Shown here one piece after another: positions 46,248 through 58,175 of a stretch of DNA of 64,000 nucleotides. The stretch covers positions 744,001 to 808,000 of the forward strand of contig NZ_OZ026474.1 of assembly GCF_964020005.1 (NCBI RefSeq), read 5' to 3'. Each line of letters begins with the position of its first letter. The first letter of the stretch is position 1. Both the position numbers and the translations under genes were made by a program. A model generated the notes under the pieces. That model saw only the letters and a program-made list of their open reading frames with translations, made no database searches and was not told where the DNA came from. The DNA is from Spiroplasma endosymbiont of Atherix ibis. GTDB taxonomy: Bacteria > Bacillota_I > Bacilli_A > Mycoplasmatales > Mycoplasmataceae.

Positions 46248-47183
46248 TTACTTTTTATTTATAAAATTTTCAACAATTTTTCAATACATTTCAGTATGCA
46301 ATATTTGAGTTCTTATGTGTTCACCTGTTTGAAAAATATTTAATGAGTCTTTTACTTTTAAAACTTTTCTTAAATTATAAAACTTCTCACTATCTCGATA
46401 ATCTGTTACAATATCTTTTTTAGAATGTAAATAAAGTATTGGAAATGTATTTTTACATAATGGAAGTTTATAAGTTAATGTATCTTCTTCTATATTAATT
46501 TTATATTTATTATTATATACTTTATAAATTTCAACTAATAGTTTATCTAAAATATTTCCTATTACAGATCAACCTATAGAGTTTATTATTTTTTTTAAAA
46601 CTTTATTTGTTTCAAAATAAGGTGAATCAGCAATAGCGAATTTAATATTATATTTTTTTAATTCATTTGATAATGCAAATCTATTTACTGTATGTGCTCC
46701 CATTGAAAAGCCAATTAAATTAATTTCTTTAGCTTTTAGAACTTTTTTTACATATTGTAAAGCACTTAGTAAATCCTTTTCCTCGTTTATTCCCATAGTT
46801 ATTAGTGCATCATCAGATTCTCCATGATTTCTAAAATCAAAAGAAAAAATGTTGTATCCTAATTTATTAAAATAATAACTTGCTATTGCAGAAGACTCTT
46901 TTGATGAAGAAAATCCGTGACAAGCTACAATTCACTTTTTACTTTTCTTTTCATTTAGATGATAAATACCAACTAAATTTTTTGAATCAAAAGATTTAAA
47001 TTCAACTCTTTTAAAATTTTTAATTTTTAATTTCATAATTTCTTCATCATTTGTTTCTTCAAAAATAGCTTGTTGATATAAACCTAATAAATTAATATAA
47101 CCATTATTTTTATATATATGAAAATTATTTCTATTTCTATTATTTAGCAAATCAATAATTTTTTGAATTAAAAGTTTATTCAT
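46248..47183 (-). CDS. Alpha/beta hydrolase (esterase/lipase or acylaminoacyl peptidase type)
   Basis: 311 residues. Nucleophile elbow GFSMGAH, an oxyanion segment ACHGFSSSKESS, FRNHGESDD, the Asp in HSKKDIVTD and a His in GEHIRTQ give a complete triad. Intracellular; no signal peptide. Similar proteins are common in mollicutes as esterases. It heads the transcript that goes on to the exporter genes. Confidence 0.9.
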
Positions 47184-47215
47184 AATTTAATACTCCTTTA
47201 CTTAATTAATAGTAT

Positions 47216-47246
47216 AAAAAAAATCTACATATATGTAGATTTTTTT
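47216..47246 (-). terminator. Terminator of the opp operon
   Basis: Perfect palindrome AAATCTACAT-ATATGTAGATTT flanked by A-run and T-run, 20 bases after the oppA stop. Could work in both directions. Confidence 0.85.
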
Positions 47247-47266
47247 AAATATTAATTATAATTTTT

Positions 47267-49570
47267 TTAAATTTCTTGACCATTAATATCTGTTTCTTTT
47301 GCTCAATGAGCACCTTTTCTGCCTTTTTTTCAATCTAAAGATATTATTAATTTTTCTTCTTTATATTTTTTAAGCAATTCTATATATTCTTCTCTATTTC
47401 TAAGTTTTGCATCCATAGTTACATTATAAAATTTAAATTCAGCAATTCCAAAAGATTCATATGATTTTTTATATGGAGTTAAATGACTAACTGTTCAAAC
47501 TTTTGGCATAGCTTTTGTAAATGTAGGTAAAGCTAAGAAGTTTCTATAAAAGAAATCATATTCTAACTTTGCAAAACCTTCATATCTTTCTGTAACAATA
47601 TTTTTTGTTGTATCTACTTTTTTATAATCTTCTGAATAATCTTCAAAAACTTTTAATAAATCCTTAGTTTCTGTTGTATATAAACTTTCATTTTTAAGCT
47701 TATAATTATTACCTATAACAGGTTTTTTCTCTTCAATTAATTTGTTTTTTTCTTCAAATAATTTTGAAGTACCATTATATCCTGAATAAGGTCCTTTTAA
47801 AACTATAGTTTCTAAAAATGAAGATGGATCTTTATAATCAGGAGATCAACCTGACATATATAAATCAGTTGTTCCCTTTGATCCTGCTGTTAGATATTCA
47901 TCCTGTGATGATAAAGTCTTAGTTTCAATATAAAGTGGATTATCACTAATTGAATTAAATTTTTTTATCATTAAATTAATATAAGGATTTTGTAAAGTAT
48001 TACTTTTTGGATTTAAAATAAGTTTCAAAACAACTCTTTGTCCATTATAACCTTTTACATTTTGAGTTTTTAAATTATTTTCTTTTATAAATTTTAATAT
48101 TTCCTCTTTTAATTGTTCTTTAGTTTTACCAACTAATTTTTCTGAATTATCTTTAAATGGATCTTGACCATCATCTAATGCAGTTAAATCATTGCTTGCA
48201 GTTATAGTTTTAGATACTTTTTTATAATTACTTTCATATTGAGCTGCAATATATTTTGTATAATCAACTAGCTTTTCATCAGCAGCAACTCCAGTTCCTG
48301 TATAAGTATTTCTTAACATTTGTGAGTTTTGATTTGGTTGATCAATTGTTTTTGAGAAAAATCTCACCATTTCTGATCTATCTAAAGTTGTTGAAATATA
48401 TGCTCTTGCAGCAGATGATTGTAACAATTTTGAAGCTGTTAAAGCATTTTCTCTTTCATTTGATGATAATGAACCATCATCAATGTTTGAATTATAATAG
48501 TTATAAATTATCAAAAATGAACCAGCTTTATCAGGAGATTGAGTTTCATATGCAGAACCAAAATTTGGTTTCTCATAATATTTCTCTTCACCTTTTCCAA
48601 TGTATTTGTCTCATCCTTTTAAATCATCAGATTTAAGTTCAAATGAACTACTAGAACCTGATTCAAATAATGTTCTTTTTTTTGATGAAGAACCATCATC
48701 TAAATAACTAAAATGTAACTCTTCTATATTTGTACTATCTTTTAGAACATAATTTTGATTTTTCTTTAAAACTATTTCTGAGTTTGGATCAGCTTTAACT
48801 GCATAATAAGCTCCATTAAATAAAGCATTTTTATAGCTATTAACAGTTGTTTTATAAGTATCTGGTATTGGTGAAAATACTGAATAAGTTAATAAACTCT
48901 CGAAATAAGAAGCTGATTTAGTAAGTTCAAAAACAATTGTTTTGTGTCCTTTTCATTCTTGTCCACTTTGTATACCAAATTCATTACTATTAATAAGTTG
49001 TTCTACTTTTGCTGTTTCACCTTTAGAATAGAATTCTTGTACTTTTTTAGCTCCTTTTATAAAGGAAACTCATAAAAGAGAAACATCTGAGTTATTTTTT
49101 GGATTTAATGCATATTTTGCTGCATTTTTAACTCCCTCAACAACGTCAGCATTTTTATACGCTACATTTCCATTATTATCAACTCAATTCATTTCTCTTA
49201 AAGCATAAGTTCATTTTTTAGAATCATTTTCAGATTTACCTACTGTTAAAATTTTTTTCTTAGACTCATAACTTTGCTCTCCAAATTCACTTACTGCAAG
49301 AGAACCAAAGATTCTTCCATATTGATCTGTAGATAGAAAAGTATCATAAGTATTTGATCAAATAAGTGAATCTGATACTTGCATTGAATGAGCTGTATTT
49401 CAACTTGTTAAGTTTGCTATATAATTTGTATAATATTTATCTGTTGAAACTGATCTGTTTAAAATAGCATCAAAAGAAGCTACACCACAAGAAACAACTG
49501 AAGATGAAATCATTGTTATTGCTAACCCTAATCCAAGTAATCCTAATGTTTTTTTATATCATATTGACAT
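47267..49570 (-). CDS. oppA: Oligopeptide ABC transporter substrate-binding lipoprotein
   Basis: 767 residues. Signal peptide and lipobox SSVVSCG, then a large SBP family 5 type ligand-binding domain (LNRSVSTDKYYTNYIANLTS, later SSAARAYISTTLDRSEMVRF, GWSPDYKDPSSFLETIV). It would capture peptides at the surface for OppBCDF. Mollicutes rely on imported peptides. Last gene of the oppBCDFA unit. Confidence 0.92.
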
Positions 49571-49591
49571 TTTATTCTTCCTTTCGTTGTT

Positions 49592-51754
49592 TTATTTTTT
49601 TAGTGATTTTTTAATTTCACTAATTTCTCTCTTATTAGCTCATACAAAATGATCTTTTCTTATTTCTTTAAAATATGGCATATCAAATATGTAATCTTTA
49701 TGTTCTTCTTCTGGGTTGTAAACAACTAATTTTGCCTTTTTAGCTAATTCTGGTTCTGGTATAGGAATTGCAGATAGCAATGCTCTAGTATATGGGTGAA
49801 GAGGATTTTTAAATAACTCTTCTGCTGGTGCAATTTCAACTATTTGTCCATGATAAATAACAGCTATTCTATCAGCAATATGGCGAACAACTGATAAATC
49901 ATGAGCAACGAAAATATAAGTAATACCTAATTTTTCTTGAAACTTTTTAAATAAGTTTAAAACTTGTGCTCTAATTGAAACGTCTAAAGCAGATATTGGT
50001 TCATCTGCAACAATAACTTTTGGTTGCATTGCCAAACTTCTTGCAATACCAACACGTTGTCTTTGACCCCCTGAAAACTCATGAGGATATCTTGATAAGT
50101 GTTCAGTAAGTAATCCTACTGAGTTAACAAGTTTTAAAATAATATTTTTTTTAACTTTAGATGGAGTTGCATCATCAAATGTGATTTTTTCATTTGGATT
50201 TAATTCATTAAATTCTTTTACATATAACTCTTTTTCTTCTTCACTTTTATAAAGTTCTGGGAAGTTTTCCATACCCTCTGCAATAATTTCTTCAATTGCC
50301 ATTCTATCATTTAACGATGAACCTGGATCTTGGAAAATCATTTGTATATTTTTTCTGTTTTCTCTTTTTTGTTCTTTTGATTGAACTTTAAATAAGAATG
50401 ATTCTTTAATTATTTCATCAATTGAAGGTAATTCTAAAAATTCTGTTAAATCAATAAATGATTCAGTTTCTTCTGGTGTATACATATTTTCTATACCTTT
50501 TAAAGAATAATATGTTTCAATTAGTTCTTTATCTTTAATAATATTTTTATTTATTATTTTTGATATATACTCAAATTCAGTTTTTAATGATTCTAATTTT
50601 TTATCAGTTATATTTTTTTCATTAGAAACTAATTCTTTTAAAGAATTTTCAAAATCAGTATTTTTTAATTTTGAAATTAATAAATTAATTTCTTCATTTA
50701 CATTTTTTTCTTCTGATAAAGATTTTAAAATTTTCTTACATGCCTTTAAATTTAAATTTTTCTTTGATCAAAAATCTGTTATAAAGTACTCCAATTTTTT
50801 ATATTCTTTATCAGATGAATCTATTCCTTCTTGTTTCATTTTTTCAAATTGTTTTTTACATTCCTCAAAAAATTCACTTCTTTTTACATAAATTAATGAG
50901 TTGTAATAACTAACATATTTTTCTCTTTTACTCATAGGAGAAGAAAGAGCTTTTAATTGAAACTGTAATGATTTAGCTCAAGAAAGTTTTGATAAAAACT
51001 CCTTGTGATTATCTGTAATAACTTTTCATAATTCTAAAATTTTTTTAACAACTAAATCAACTTTATCAGCAGATACTTCTTGAATTGATTCTCTATAATT
51101 TTTAATTTCTTTTATTTGTAAATAAATTTCATCAGCATTATCTTTCATAGAAATAATTGCTTTTTTTGTTTCTTTAAGTTTTGAAAGAATTGAACTTTCA
51201 AGTTTTTTTGAAACTTTAGGTACATAATAATTTAAATTATCTATAAATTTAATCATTCTATCTTCATTTTTTATAATAGAATTTATATATTTTAAGTTTT
51301 CTAATAAAATATTTTTTAAATAATCTAATCTTGAACTTTTTACATATTTTTCTAATTCTTCTTTATTTAAAGTTCTTTGATTTTCTAAAAATTTTTCATA
51401 AAAAGCTTTTAATCCATCAATTCTTGATTGAATTTCTCTTGTTGTTATATTCATTTTATATGACATATTTTCTAACTTCTTAGAAATTTCTTTATTTAAT
51501 TTATATAAACTTGTTGGGCGACCAGCAACAATATTATCATCCATATAGATAGCACCGTCTTTTAAAGGCTGTACACCAACTATTGCTCTACCAATTGTAG
51601 TTTTTCCACTTCCAGATTCTCCAACTAAACCAAATATTTCTCTCTTGTAGATATCAAAACTAGTTTCTTTAACAGCTCTAAATTTCTTACCTTTATTTCG
51701 AAATTCAATTACTAAATCCCTAATATTTAAAAGTACTTCTTTATTTGTTGACAT
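49592..51754 (-). CDS. oppF: Oligopeptide ABC transporter ATPase OppF with a ~390-residue insertion
   Basis: 720 residues, about twice the usual length. Walker [10 protein letters not shown] (45-53); Q-loop [11 protein letters not shown] only at ~474; signature [15 protein letters not shown]; Walker [14 protein letters not shown]-terminal [16 protein letters not shown], the oligopeptide-specific motif. The ~390 residues between Walker A and Q-loop are lysine/glutamate rich and helical, most likely a coiled-coil stalk. A smaller insertion follows the Q-loop. Starts 4 bases after oppD. Confidence 0.95.
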
Positions 51755-51758
51755 AGTT

Positions 51759-53648
51759 TTATCCTACCTTTTCTGCTTCTTCTATTCGTTTTTTTAAGTT
51801 ATTTAAAACTTTTGGTTTTTCTACTTTTGGAGATCTTGGATCAAGCAATCATGTTTTTGCAAAATGAGTTTCAGAAACCTTAAACATTGGTGGTTGTTTA
51901 ATATAATCTAATTGCAATGCATATTTATTTCTTGGAGCAAATGCATCTCCCACAATTTCATTAAATAGTGATGGAGGTGTTCCTTCAATTGAAAATAAAT
52001 CGTCACCTTTTTTACCTAATTGAGGTAATGAAGATAATAGTGCTCATGTATAAGGGTGTTTTGGATCATCAAAGATTTCTCTTGCTGTTCCAACTTCAAT
52101 AATTTGTCCAGCATACATAACTGCAACTCTATCTGCTATTTTAGCAACTACTCCTAAATCATGAGTAATGAATACTACTGAGAATTTATATTCTTGTTGT
52201 AATTCTTTAATCAAATCAAGAATTTGAGCTTGAATTGTAACATCAAGTGCTGTTGTAGGTTCATCACAAATCAATATTTTAGGTCTTGCAGCAAGAGCAA
52301 TTGCAATAACAACTCTTTGGCGCATTCCCCCTGAATATCTTCCAGGAATATCTTTAAAACGTTTTTCTGGATTTGGAATTCCAACTTTTCTTAATAATTC
52401 AATAGCCTCTGCTTTTGCTTCTTTTCTATTTAATCGTATTTGTTTTCTTAATACTTCTGTAATTTGAAAACCAACAGGTAATAGTGGGTTTAATGAAGTC
52501 ATAGGATCTTGAAAAATTGTTGATATAGTTTTACCTCTTAATTTTCTAATTTCCTTTAGAGCTTTCATTTTATTTACCATATCACTGTGTTTAATTCTTT
52601 TTCAGTCAACTAAAATATTGTGAAAATGATCTTTATCTAAAGTATTTTTTTGAATTATTGACAAAGATATAGTTTGCAATTCATTTTCAAATCTATTTAA
52701 GTATTTTTTATCTAAGAAATAATTTAGTACATATTTCTTTTGCTCATCATTTCATACTTCTTTTGTTTCAATGAATTTTTCAATCATTTCAATAATTTTA
52801 GAAACAGTATTTCTAATTTTCATATTTAATGGTTTAACTTTATTAATATCCATTTCTAATTTTAAGATATTTTCAAGTTTTAATGCTACTAGTTTATTTC
52901 TATATGAATTATCATTAATTATTTTTATAGTTTCTTCTATAGCTTTAATTTTTAAATTATGTCTAATAACTCTATTAGCATGTCGATTATTTGATCTAAA
53001 TCCTATATTTTCTTGAAGAGCTATTAATTGTTCTTTTCTTTTTGATAATAATAAATTATATTTGTTATTATTAATTTCTTTGATAGATAAAATACTATCT
53101 TCATCTATTAAGCTAGATTCTAATTCCTCTTTTATTTTTTGTAATTGTTTATTTAAACCAGATAAAATTCTTTCATTTTGTTCTTGTTCAATATATTTTT
53201 CTAATCTAATTTTTGTTAATTCTTGTTTTTCTAAATTGCCTTTATATTTAGGATTTAGTTTATATAATTGTTTAATTTCTTTTAATAATTCTTTAATTTT
53301 TTCATTATTTATTTTAACAATACTTTTAATAACATCTTTTGAAATAAGTGGACTTTGTAAGTTTACAATATCAATTGGTTCTTTAAAGTAAGGATTTTCA
53401 TCGCTTAATGTTTCTTTATTTGGTCTATAAACTATTGAACCATTACTTATTCAACCATTTGCTTCTAACATACCTGTAAACGTTTTTGTAATAACTGATT
53501 TACCACTTCCAGATTCTCCTACAATTGCAAGAATTTCTTGGTCATATAAATCTAAATCAACATTTCTAATAGCAGTTAAAAAATTACCTCTAACTTGGAA
53601 TTTAACTTCCATATCACGAACAGATATAATTCTATTTTCTTTATTCAT
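51759..53648 (-). CDS. oppD: Oligopeptide ABC transporter ATPase OppD with a ~300-residue insertion
   Basis: 629 residues. Walker A GESGSGKS (~43), Q-loop STIFQDPMTSLNPLLPVGFQ near 378, signature YSGGMRQRVVIAIAL, Walker B ILICDEPTTALDVT, H-loop FITHDLGVV, and the HPYTWALLSSLPQLG C-terminal motif. As in OppF, a long helical charged segment fills the space between Walker A and the Q-loop. Seen in parallel in both ATPases, so it is not an error. Confidence 0.95.
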
Positions 53649-53661
53649 AATTTTTTATCTC

Positions 53662-54624
53662 CTATCTATGTGTTTTAGGATCTAATGAATCGGCAAATAC
53701 TTTACCTGCCAAGAAGAATAATAATGATATTCCCCCAACAAATGCTACAGGAATAATTAATAAGTGTGGATACACTTCTCAATCTGATCCAGATAACAAT
53801 TCATTTAATATTGATCCTAAAGACGCTTGATCTAATGTATTAGTTACAAATCCGAAGTTATAGTATGCAAGTAATGCATCAATAGCTATAGCTGTTGGTA
53901 TTGCAAATGTTGATGTTTGAATAACTATTGGTAAAATCTTTGGCATAATATTTTTTCTAATAATTTTTGAACTTGGTGTTCCTAATACTTTTGATGCAAT
54001 ATTATATTCAGCATTTCTTACAAGCATAATTTGAACCCTAATAACAGCTGCTAAAGTAATTCAACTGGTAAGTGATATACCAAATATTAATACTGGAATC
54101 GATGTAGTTCCTCCAAATAAGAAAATAATTATTAATCATAAGATTAGTGAAGGAATAAGAGTTAAAAACCTTGTAATTTCAATAAATATTAAGTCTAATT
54201 TTGAGAAAAATCCTCAAATTGAACCTAATAATATTCCCAATATTATTTGAATTGAAGCAATAAAGAAAGTAAATATCAATGTTGTTCTTGCTCCAATTCA
54301 CATTTTAGTTCATAAATCTTCTCCAAATTGCCCTAGACCAAATATATGCTGTCAGCTTGGTGCTTCATAGTCAAATCCTGGTCTTTCAATTGGTACAGGT
54401 TCTTTACCAATACCAATTGAAAATGCCATTATAATTATTACTATTAATAAAAATAATGAAATAATAAATGTTTTTGATTTGCTAACTCTAGCAAATACTG
54501 ATTTTCAATAACTGTATGGTTTATTTGTAATTTTTTCTGCTTCTTCGTGCTTTGCACCAATTATTTTGAAGAGTGAACCATCTATAGAATTCATTTCTTC
54601 ATTTGTATATTGTTTTTGTTCCAT
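53662..54624 (-). CDS. oppC: Oligopeptide ABC transporter permease OppC
   Basis: 320 residues: cytoplasmic N-terminus, six membrane helices, and the permease EAA-type loop around NAEYNIASKVLGTPSSKIIRK. The extracytoplasmic segment after the first helix contains GIGKEPVPIERPGFDYEAPS. It follows oppB by 13 bases and is followed by oppD. Confidence 0.93.
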
Positions 54625-54637
54625 AAATAATTCCCTT

Positions 54638-55879
54638 CTATTTTGTTAATTTTATTCTTGGATCTAATGTAGCAAGTAGCAAGTCTCCAATTAGACTTGA
54701 GAATACTCCTGCTGAAGCTGATACAAATATATATCCTAAAACAACAAATGTATCTTTATTAGCTACACCATTAAGAATAAATTTACTCATACCATCAACT
54801 GATCAGTGTCTTTCCACTAATATACTTGATCCAAATAATGTTAATATAAATACTTCTGGTAGAGTTTTAATTAATCTAACTCCTGCATTTCTAAAAATAT
54901 GTACATAGAAAACATATTTCTCACTTAATCCTTTTGATAATGCAAATTTAGCATAATCAGCAGTCATTTCGTCTAAAACAAATCTTCTAGTATCTACTAT
55001 AATTTTTGGCATAATTAATAACATTACTCCAATAACTATCCATATTTTTGTTTCAAAATTTGATCCTTCAAATGATCCTTGAGCTCCAAATACATATATT
55101 GACATTTTATATAACAAACCTATTATAACTAATGCTGGAATAGCACTAATAATTAAGCTTGTTCCATTAATTGCATTATCAGCTGACTTTTCTTTATTTT
55201 TAGCAGCTAAAATACCTAATGGTACTCCTAAAAAATATGATAATGCAACAGCAATTCCTCCAATTTTAAATGATATAGGAATTGATTTAGCAAAAGCATC
55301 TTGAACGAGTGTTCCAGGAACACCACCACTAGCTTTATTCATAAATACTCCTAAATAAAATCACATTGTAACTGGATTTCCTGTTATAGCTTGAGTTTGA
55401 TCATCAATTATAGGATTTTGAAGAATTGTTTTAGGTATAAATGGTGTAATATTTCTTAAATAAATAAACATTTGTTGAATCATTGGTCCAAACACACCAA
55501 ACATTTTCATTCTATTTTCTAGTAGTCTTTCATATTCTGGAGTACCATATACAATACCATGTTTTGCTAAATCAATATCTGATAAATATGCACCATCAGT
55601 AGTCACAATTCTTAATATTACAAACACAAATGCAATTGCAATATATAACGTTATAAATGCATAAATTATTCTTTTAATAGAATATGATAAAAGTGGATTT
55701 TTTTGCATAAATTCATCAAAAGATGCATTTGAACGTCTAAATACACTTTTTATAGTATTTCAATGGCTAGTTTTTGTCTGCTTAACTTCTTCAGTTAAAC
55801 TAATTTCATCAAACATTTCCAAAAGGGAGTTTTTACTTTTATCACTGTTTGACTCTGAGCCATTAACTTTTGTTTCCAT
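54638..55879 (-). CDS. oppB: Oligopeptide ABC transporter permease OppB
   Basis: 413 residues with an N-terminal cytoplasmic extension of ~65 residues (METKVNGSESN), six membrane helices, and the loop DYAKFALSKGLSEKYVFYVH, the OppB EAA motif. The SILVERHWSVDGMSKFILNG segment matches the usual VERVFSIPGLG ending. First gene of the operon; AAAGGAC precedes the ATG. Confidence 0.93.
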
Positions 55880-55949
55880 AAGTTTAAGTTGTCCTTTCTA
55901 TTTTATTTTTATCTTATAAAACCTATATAATAAATATTAAGGTGATACT

Positions 55950-56432
55950 GTGAAAGATAAAAATAAAACAAGTAATTTTCAAAAATTAAAAGATTTACGT
56001 GAGAATGAGAAACAAGCTCATTCACAACAAGTAAAAGATAAAGTTAGTGAAATTTCTAAAGATCCAATTGGTTCACAAACCAAATATATAGATTCAAAGA
56101 AACTAAGATGATATGACTATCTAATTGCTGTTTCAATAAGTTTATTTCTTATTGGTTTTAGTTTCATCATTGGGATTTTTGTTTTTAAAAGCTTAGAAAA
56201 ATCTGAGTGAATTATAACAGCTTTTGCTTTACTTGCTATATTAATTTGATTAATTATAGGTTGAATCAAAAATAAGCAAGTTGCAAAGTTTTATAATGAT
56301 GCAAGAAGACGATATCAAACTACTTTATCAGAAGAGGAAGGTTTTTTAAGAAGAATTTCTAAAATAACCTTATTAGTCTGCTTGGTATTTACAATAACTG
56401 CAATTATTATTGCAATTACACTACGAGTGTAA
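55950..56432 (+). CDS. Small membrane protein of unknown function
   Basis: 160 residues from GTG (AAGGTGAT upstream). A charged hydrophilic N-terminal part, two adjacent membrane helices (ISLFLIGFSFIIGIFVF and AFALLAILIWLIIGW), a basic loop and a C-terminal third helix ending at TAA. No motif recognised. Divergent from oppB with only 70 bases between; TATAAT at about 55927-55932 fits its promoter. Confidence 0.75.
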
Positions 56433-56643
56433 TTTTTTCATAAAAAAAGAGTAATCTATTTTTAAAAAGTACAGGCATAATAAATCCTAACTGTTTATAA
56501 AATAAATCACTCTTTTAAATAATAAATATCATTAATAAAATCAGTTTTTTATTGTAAATATCATTTAAAACATTGTCTATCTATAAACAATTACGATCAT
56601 TTCGCCATGTGTTGTTTTGCGCATAACATAGCCATTTTAATAT

Positions 56644-56748
56644 TTAAGTTCGCATTATCTTTAAAAAACTTATTTTTAAATGACAATGTAGAAAACGCAA
56701 AAAAGGCAATCGGATTATTAAATTTTTTAATATTTGATAATACTTGCA
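56644..56748 (-). CDS. Possible small peptide gene, 34 residues, perhaps frameshifted
   Basis: ATG with AAGGAGA 7 bases upstream and a strong promoter reads MQVLSNIKKFNNPIAFLRF and stops at TAA after 34 codons. One extra T in a run of five (near 56700) would instead give a 52-codon frame ending near 56591, with NIKMAMLCAKQHMAK. The stretch uses GCG, GCC and CCG, rare elsewhere here. It may be a relic of a foreign gene. The rest of 56433-56897 holds no gene I can support. Confidence 0.4.
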   Translation of the reverse strand, partial: CKYYQILKNLIIRLPFLRFLHCHLKISFLKIMRT

Positions 56749-56777
56749 TTTTTTGGTCTCCTTCATTGCCTATATAG

Positions 56778-56806
56778 ATAATAGCAAAAGGTTATTATAA
56801 TTTCAA
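56778..56806 (-). promoter_or_regulatory. Promoter ahead of the possible small peptide gene
   Basis: TTGAAA (56801-56806), 17-base spacer, TATTAT (56778-56783) on the minus strand, 30 bases before the ATG. The -10 lies in TATTATCTATATA, shared with the Cys-rich peptide and metalloprotease promoters. Confidence 0.55.
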
Positions 56807-56821
56807 CAATATAAGAAAGAA

Positions 56822-56852
56822 AATAAAAAAAATAAACATTATATGTTTATTT
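56822..56852 (-). terminator. Terminator after ftsZ
   Basis: Minus strand AAATAAACAT-ATA-ATGTTTATTT hairpin followed by T-rich sequence, about 45 bases after the ftsZ stop. Confidence 0.7.
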
Positions 56853-56897
56853 AAAATATGAAATTTATGTAATTTGATAAAAATAAACTATATATTT

Positions 56898-58157
56898 TTA
56901 TCATTTTTTTCTTAAAAATGTTGGAAAATCTTCATCTTCAACTGAATCTTCAATTTTTTGTGCAACTTTAGGTTCTAAATCAACATTTTCTTGATTTCAT
57001 TGAACCAATCTATCTTGATCTTGTTTATTTTCTTCTTCCATTTGTTTTACATATTCTGGTCTTTTATCTTGATTTGCTATAAATGAAGTTCTTTGCTCAT
57101 AAACAGTTTCAATTGGTTCTTTTTGATAAGAAGCTTGTTGACTTGATAAATGCTTTTTTTCATTAGATTTTTGTGAAGAGTTATCACTTATAATTTTTGG
57201 TGGTATGTACTCATCATCAAATCCTGTTGCAATAACAGTAACAATTAGATCATCATCTAAATGTTCATTTATTGCTATACCAAAAATTATATTTACATCT
57301 TCTCCACTTGCTTGTTGAACAATATCTACTGCATCATATGCATCATTTAACGAAACAGTTTTTCCCCCAGTTACGTTAATAATTGCATCTTTAGCTCCAC
57401 GAATTGAAGTTTCTAATAAAGATGATGTGATAGCTTTATTTGCAGCTTCAATTGCCTTATCTTCTCCTGAACCAATTCCAATTCCAAATAAAGCATTTCC
57501 TTTACCTTTCATAACAGTTCTTACATCAGCAAAGTCTAAGTTAATTACAGCAGGAACTGCAATTAAATCTGTAATTGTTTGAACTCCCTGTTTCAAAATA
57601 TTATCAGCTTCTCTAAATGAGTCTTGAACTGGAATTCCACCAATAATTTCCAATAATCTATCATTTGAAATAACAATAATTGAATCAACATACTTTCTTA
57701 ATTCATTTAACCCTTGAACAGCATAAGAATTTCTTAATCTTCCTTCAAATCTGAATGGTTTTGTAACAATAGCAATAACTAAAGCTCCAGTTTCCATAGC
57801 TATTCTTGCTATTTCGGGAGCAGCACCAGTACCTGTTCCACCACCCATTCCTGCAGCAACAAATATTAAATCTGATCCTTGTAATGCTTTTTTAATTTCT
57901 TCTTCTGTTTCAATTGCAGCTTGTTTTCCAATTTCAGGATTTGCTCCAGCACCTAATCCTTTTGATACTTCTTGACCTAAAATTATTTTAGTTGAAGCAG
58001 TACTTGAAGATAAAACTTGAGCATCAGTATTTGCAACAATAAATTCAACACCTTGAACGTTATCATCAACCATTCTGTTAACAGCGTTGCAACCTCCTCC
58101 TCCAACACCAATTACTTTAATCTTGGCATTTTGATTAAATTCTAATTTTGTAGACAT
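56898..58157 (-). CDS. ftsZ: Cell division protein FtsZ
   Basis: Tubulin-like GTPase forming the division ring. 419 residues. GVGGGGCNAVNRMV, the GTP loop GGGTGTGAAPEIARI, and NLDFADVRTVMKGKGNALFGIG are all intact. A variable acidic/Gln-rich linker of ~70 residues follows, then a C-terminal segment EDEDFPTFLRKKW, which keeps the short conserved tail used to bind FtsA-type anchors; the final Trp is UGA. It follows ftsA by 18 bases. Confidence 0.98.
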
Positions 58158-58175
58158 ATTTCTTTCCTCACCTTA

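Noticed and set aside
48256-48636. Plus-strand 126-codon frame within oppA
   Set aside because: Low-complexity Leu/Gln translation antisense to the lipoprotein; no start signals.
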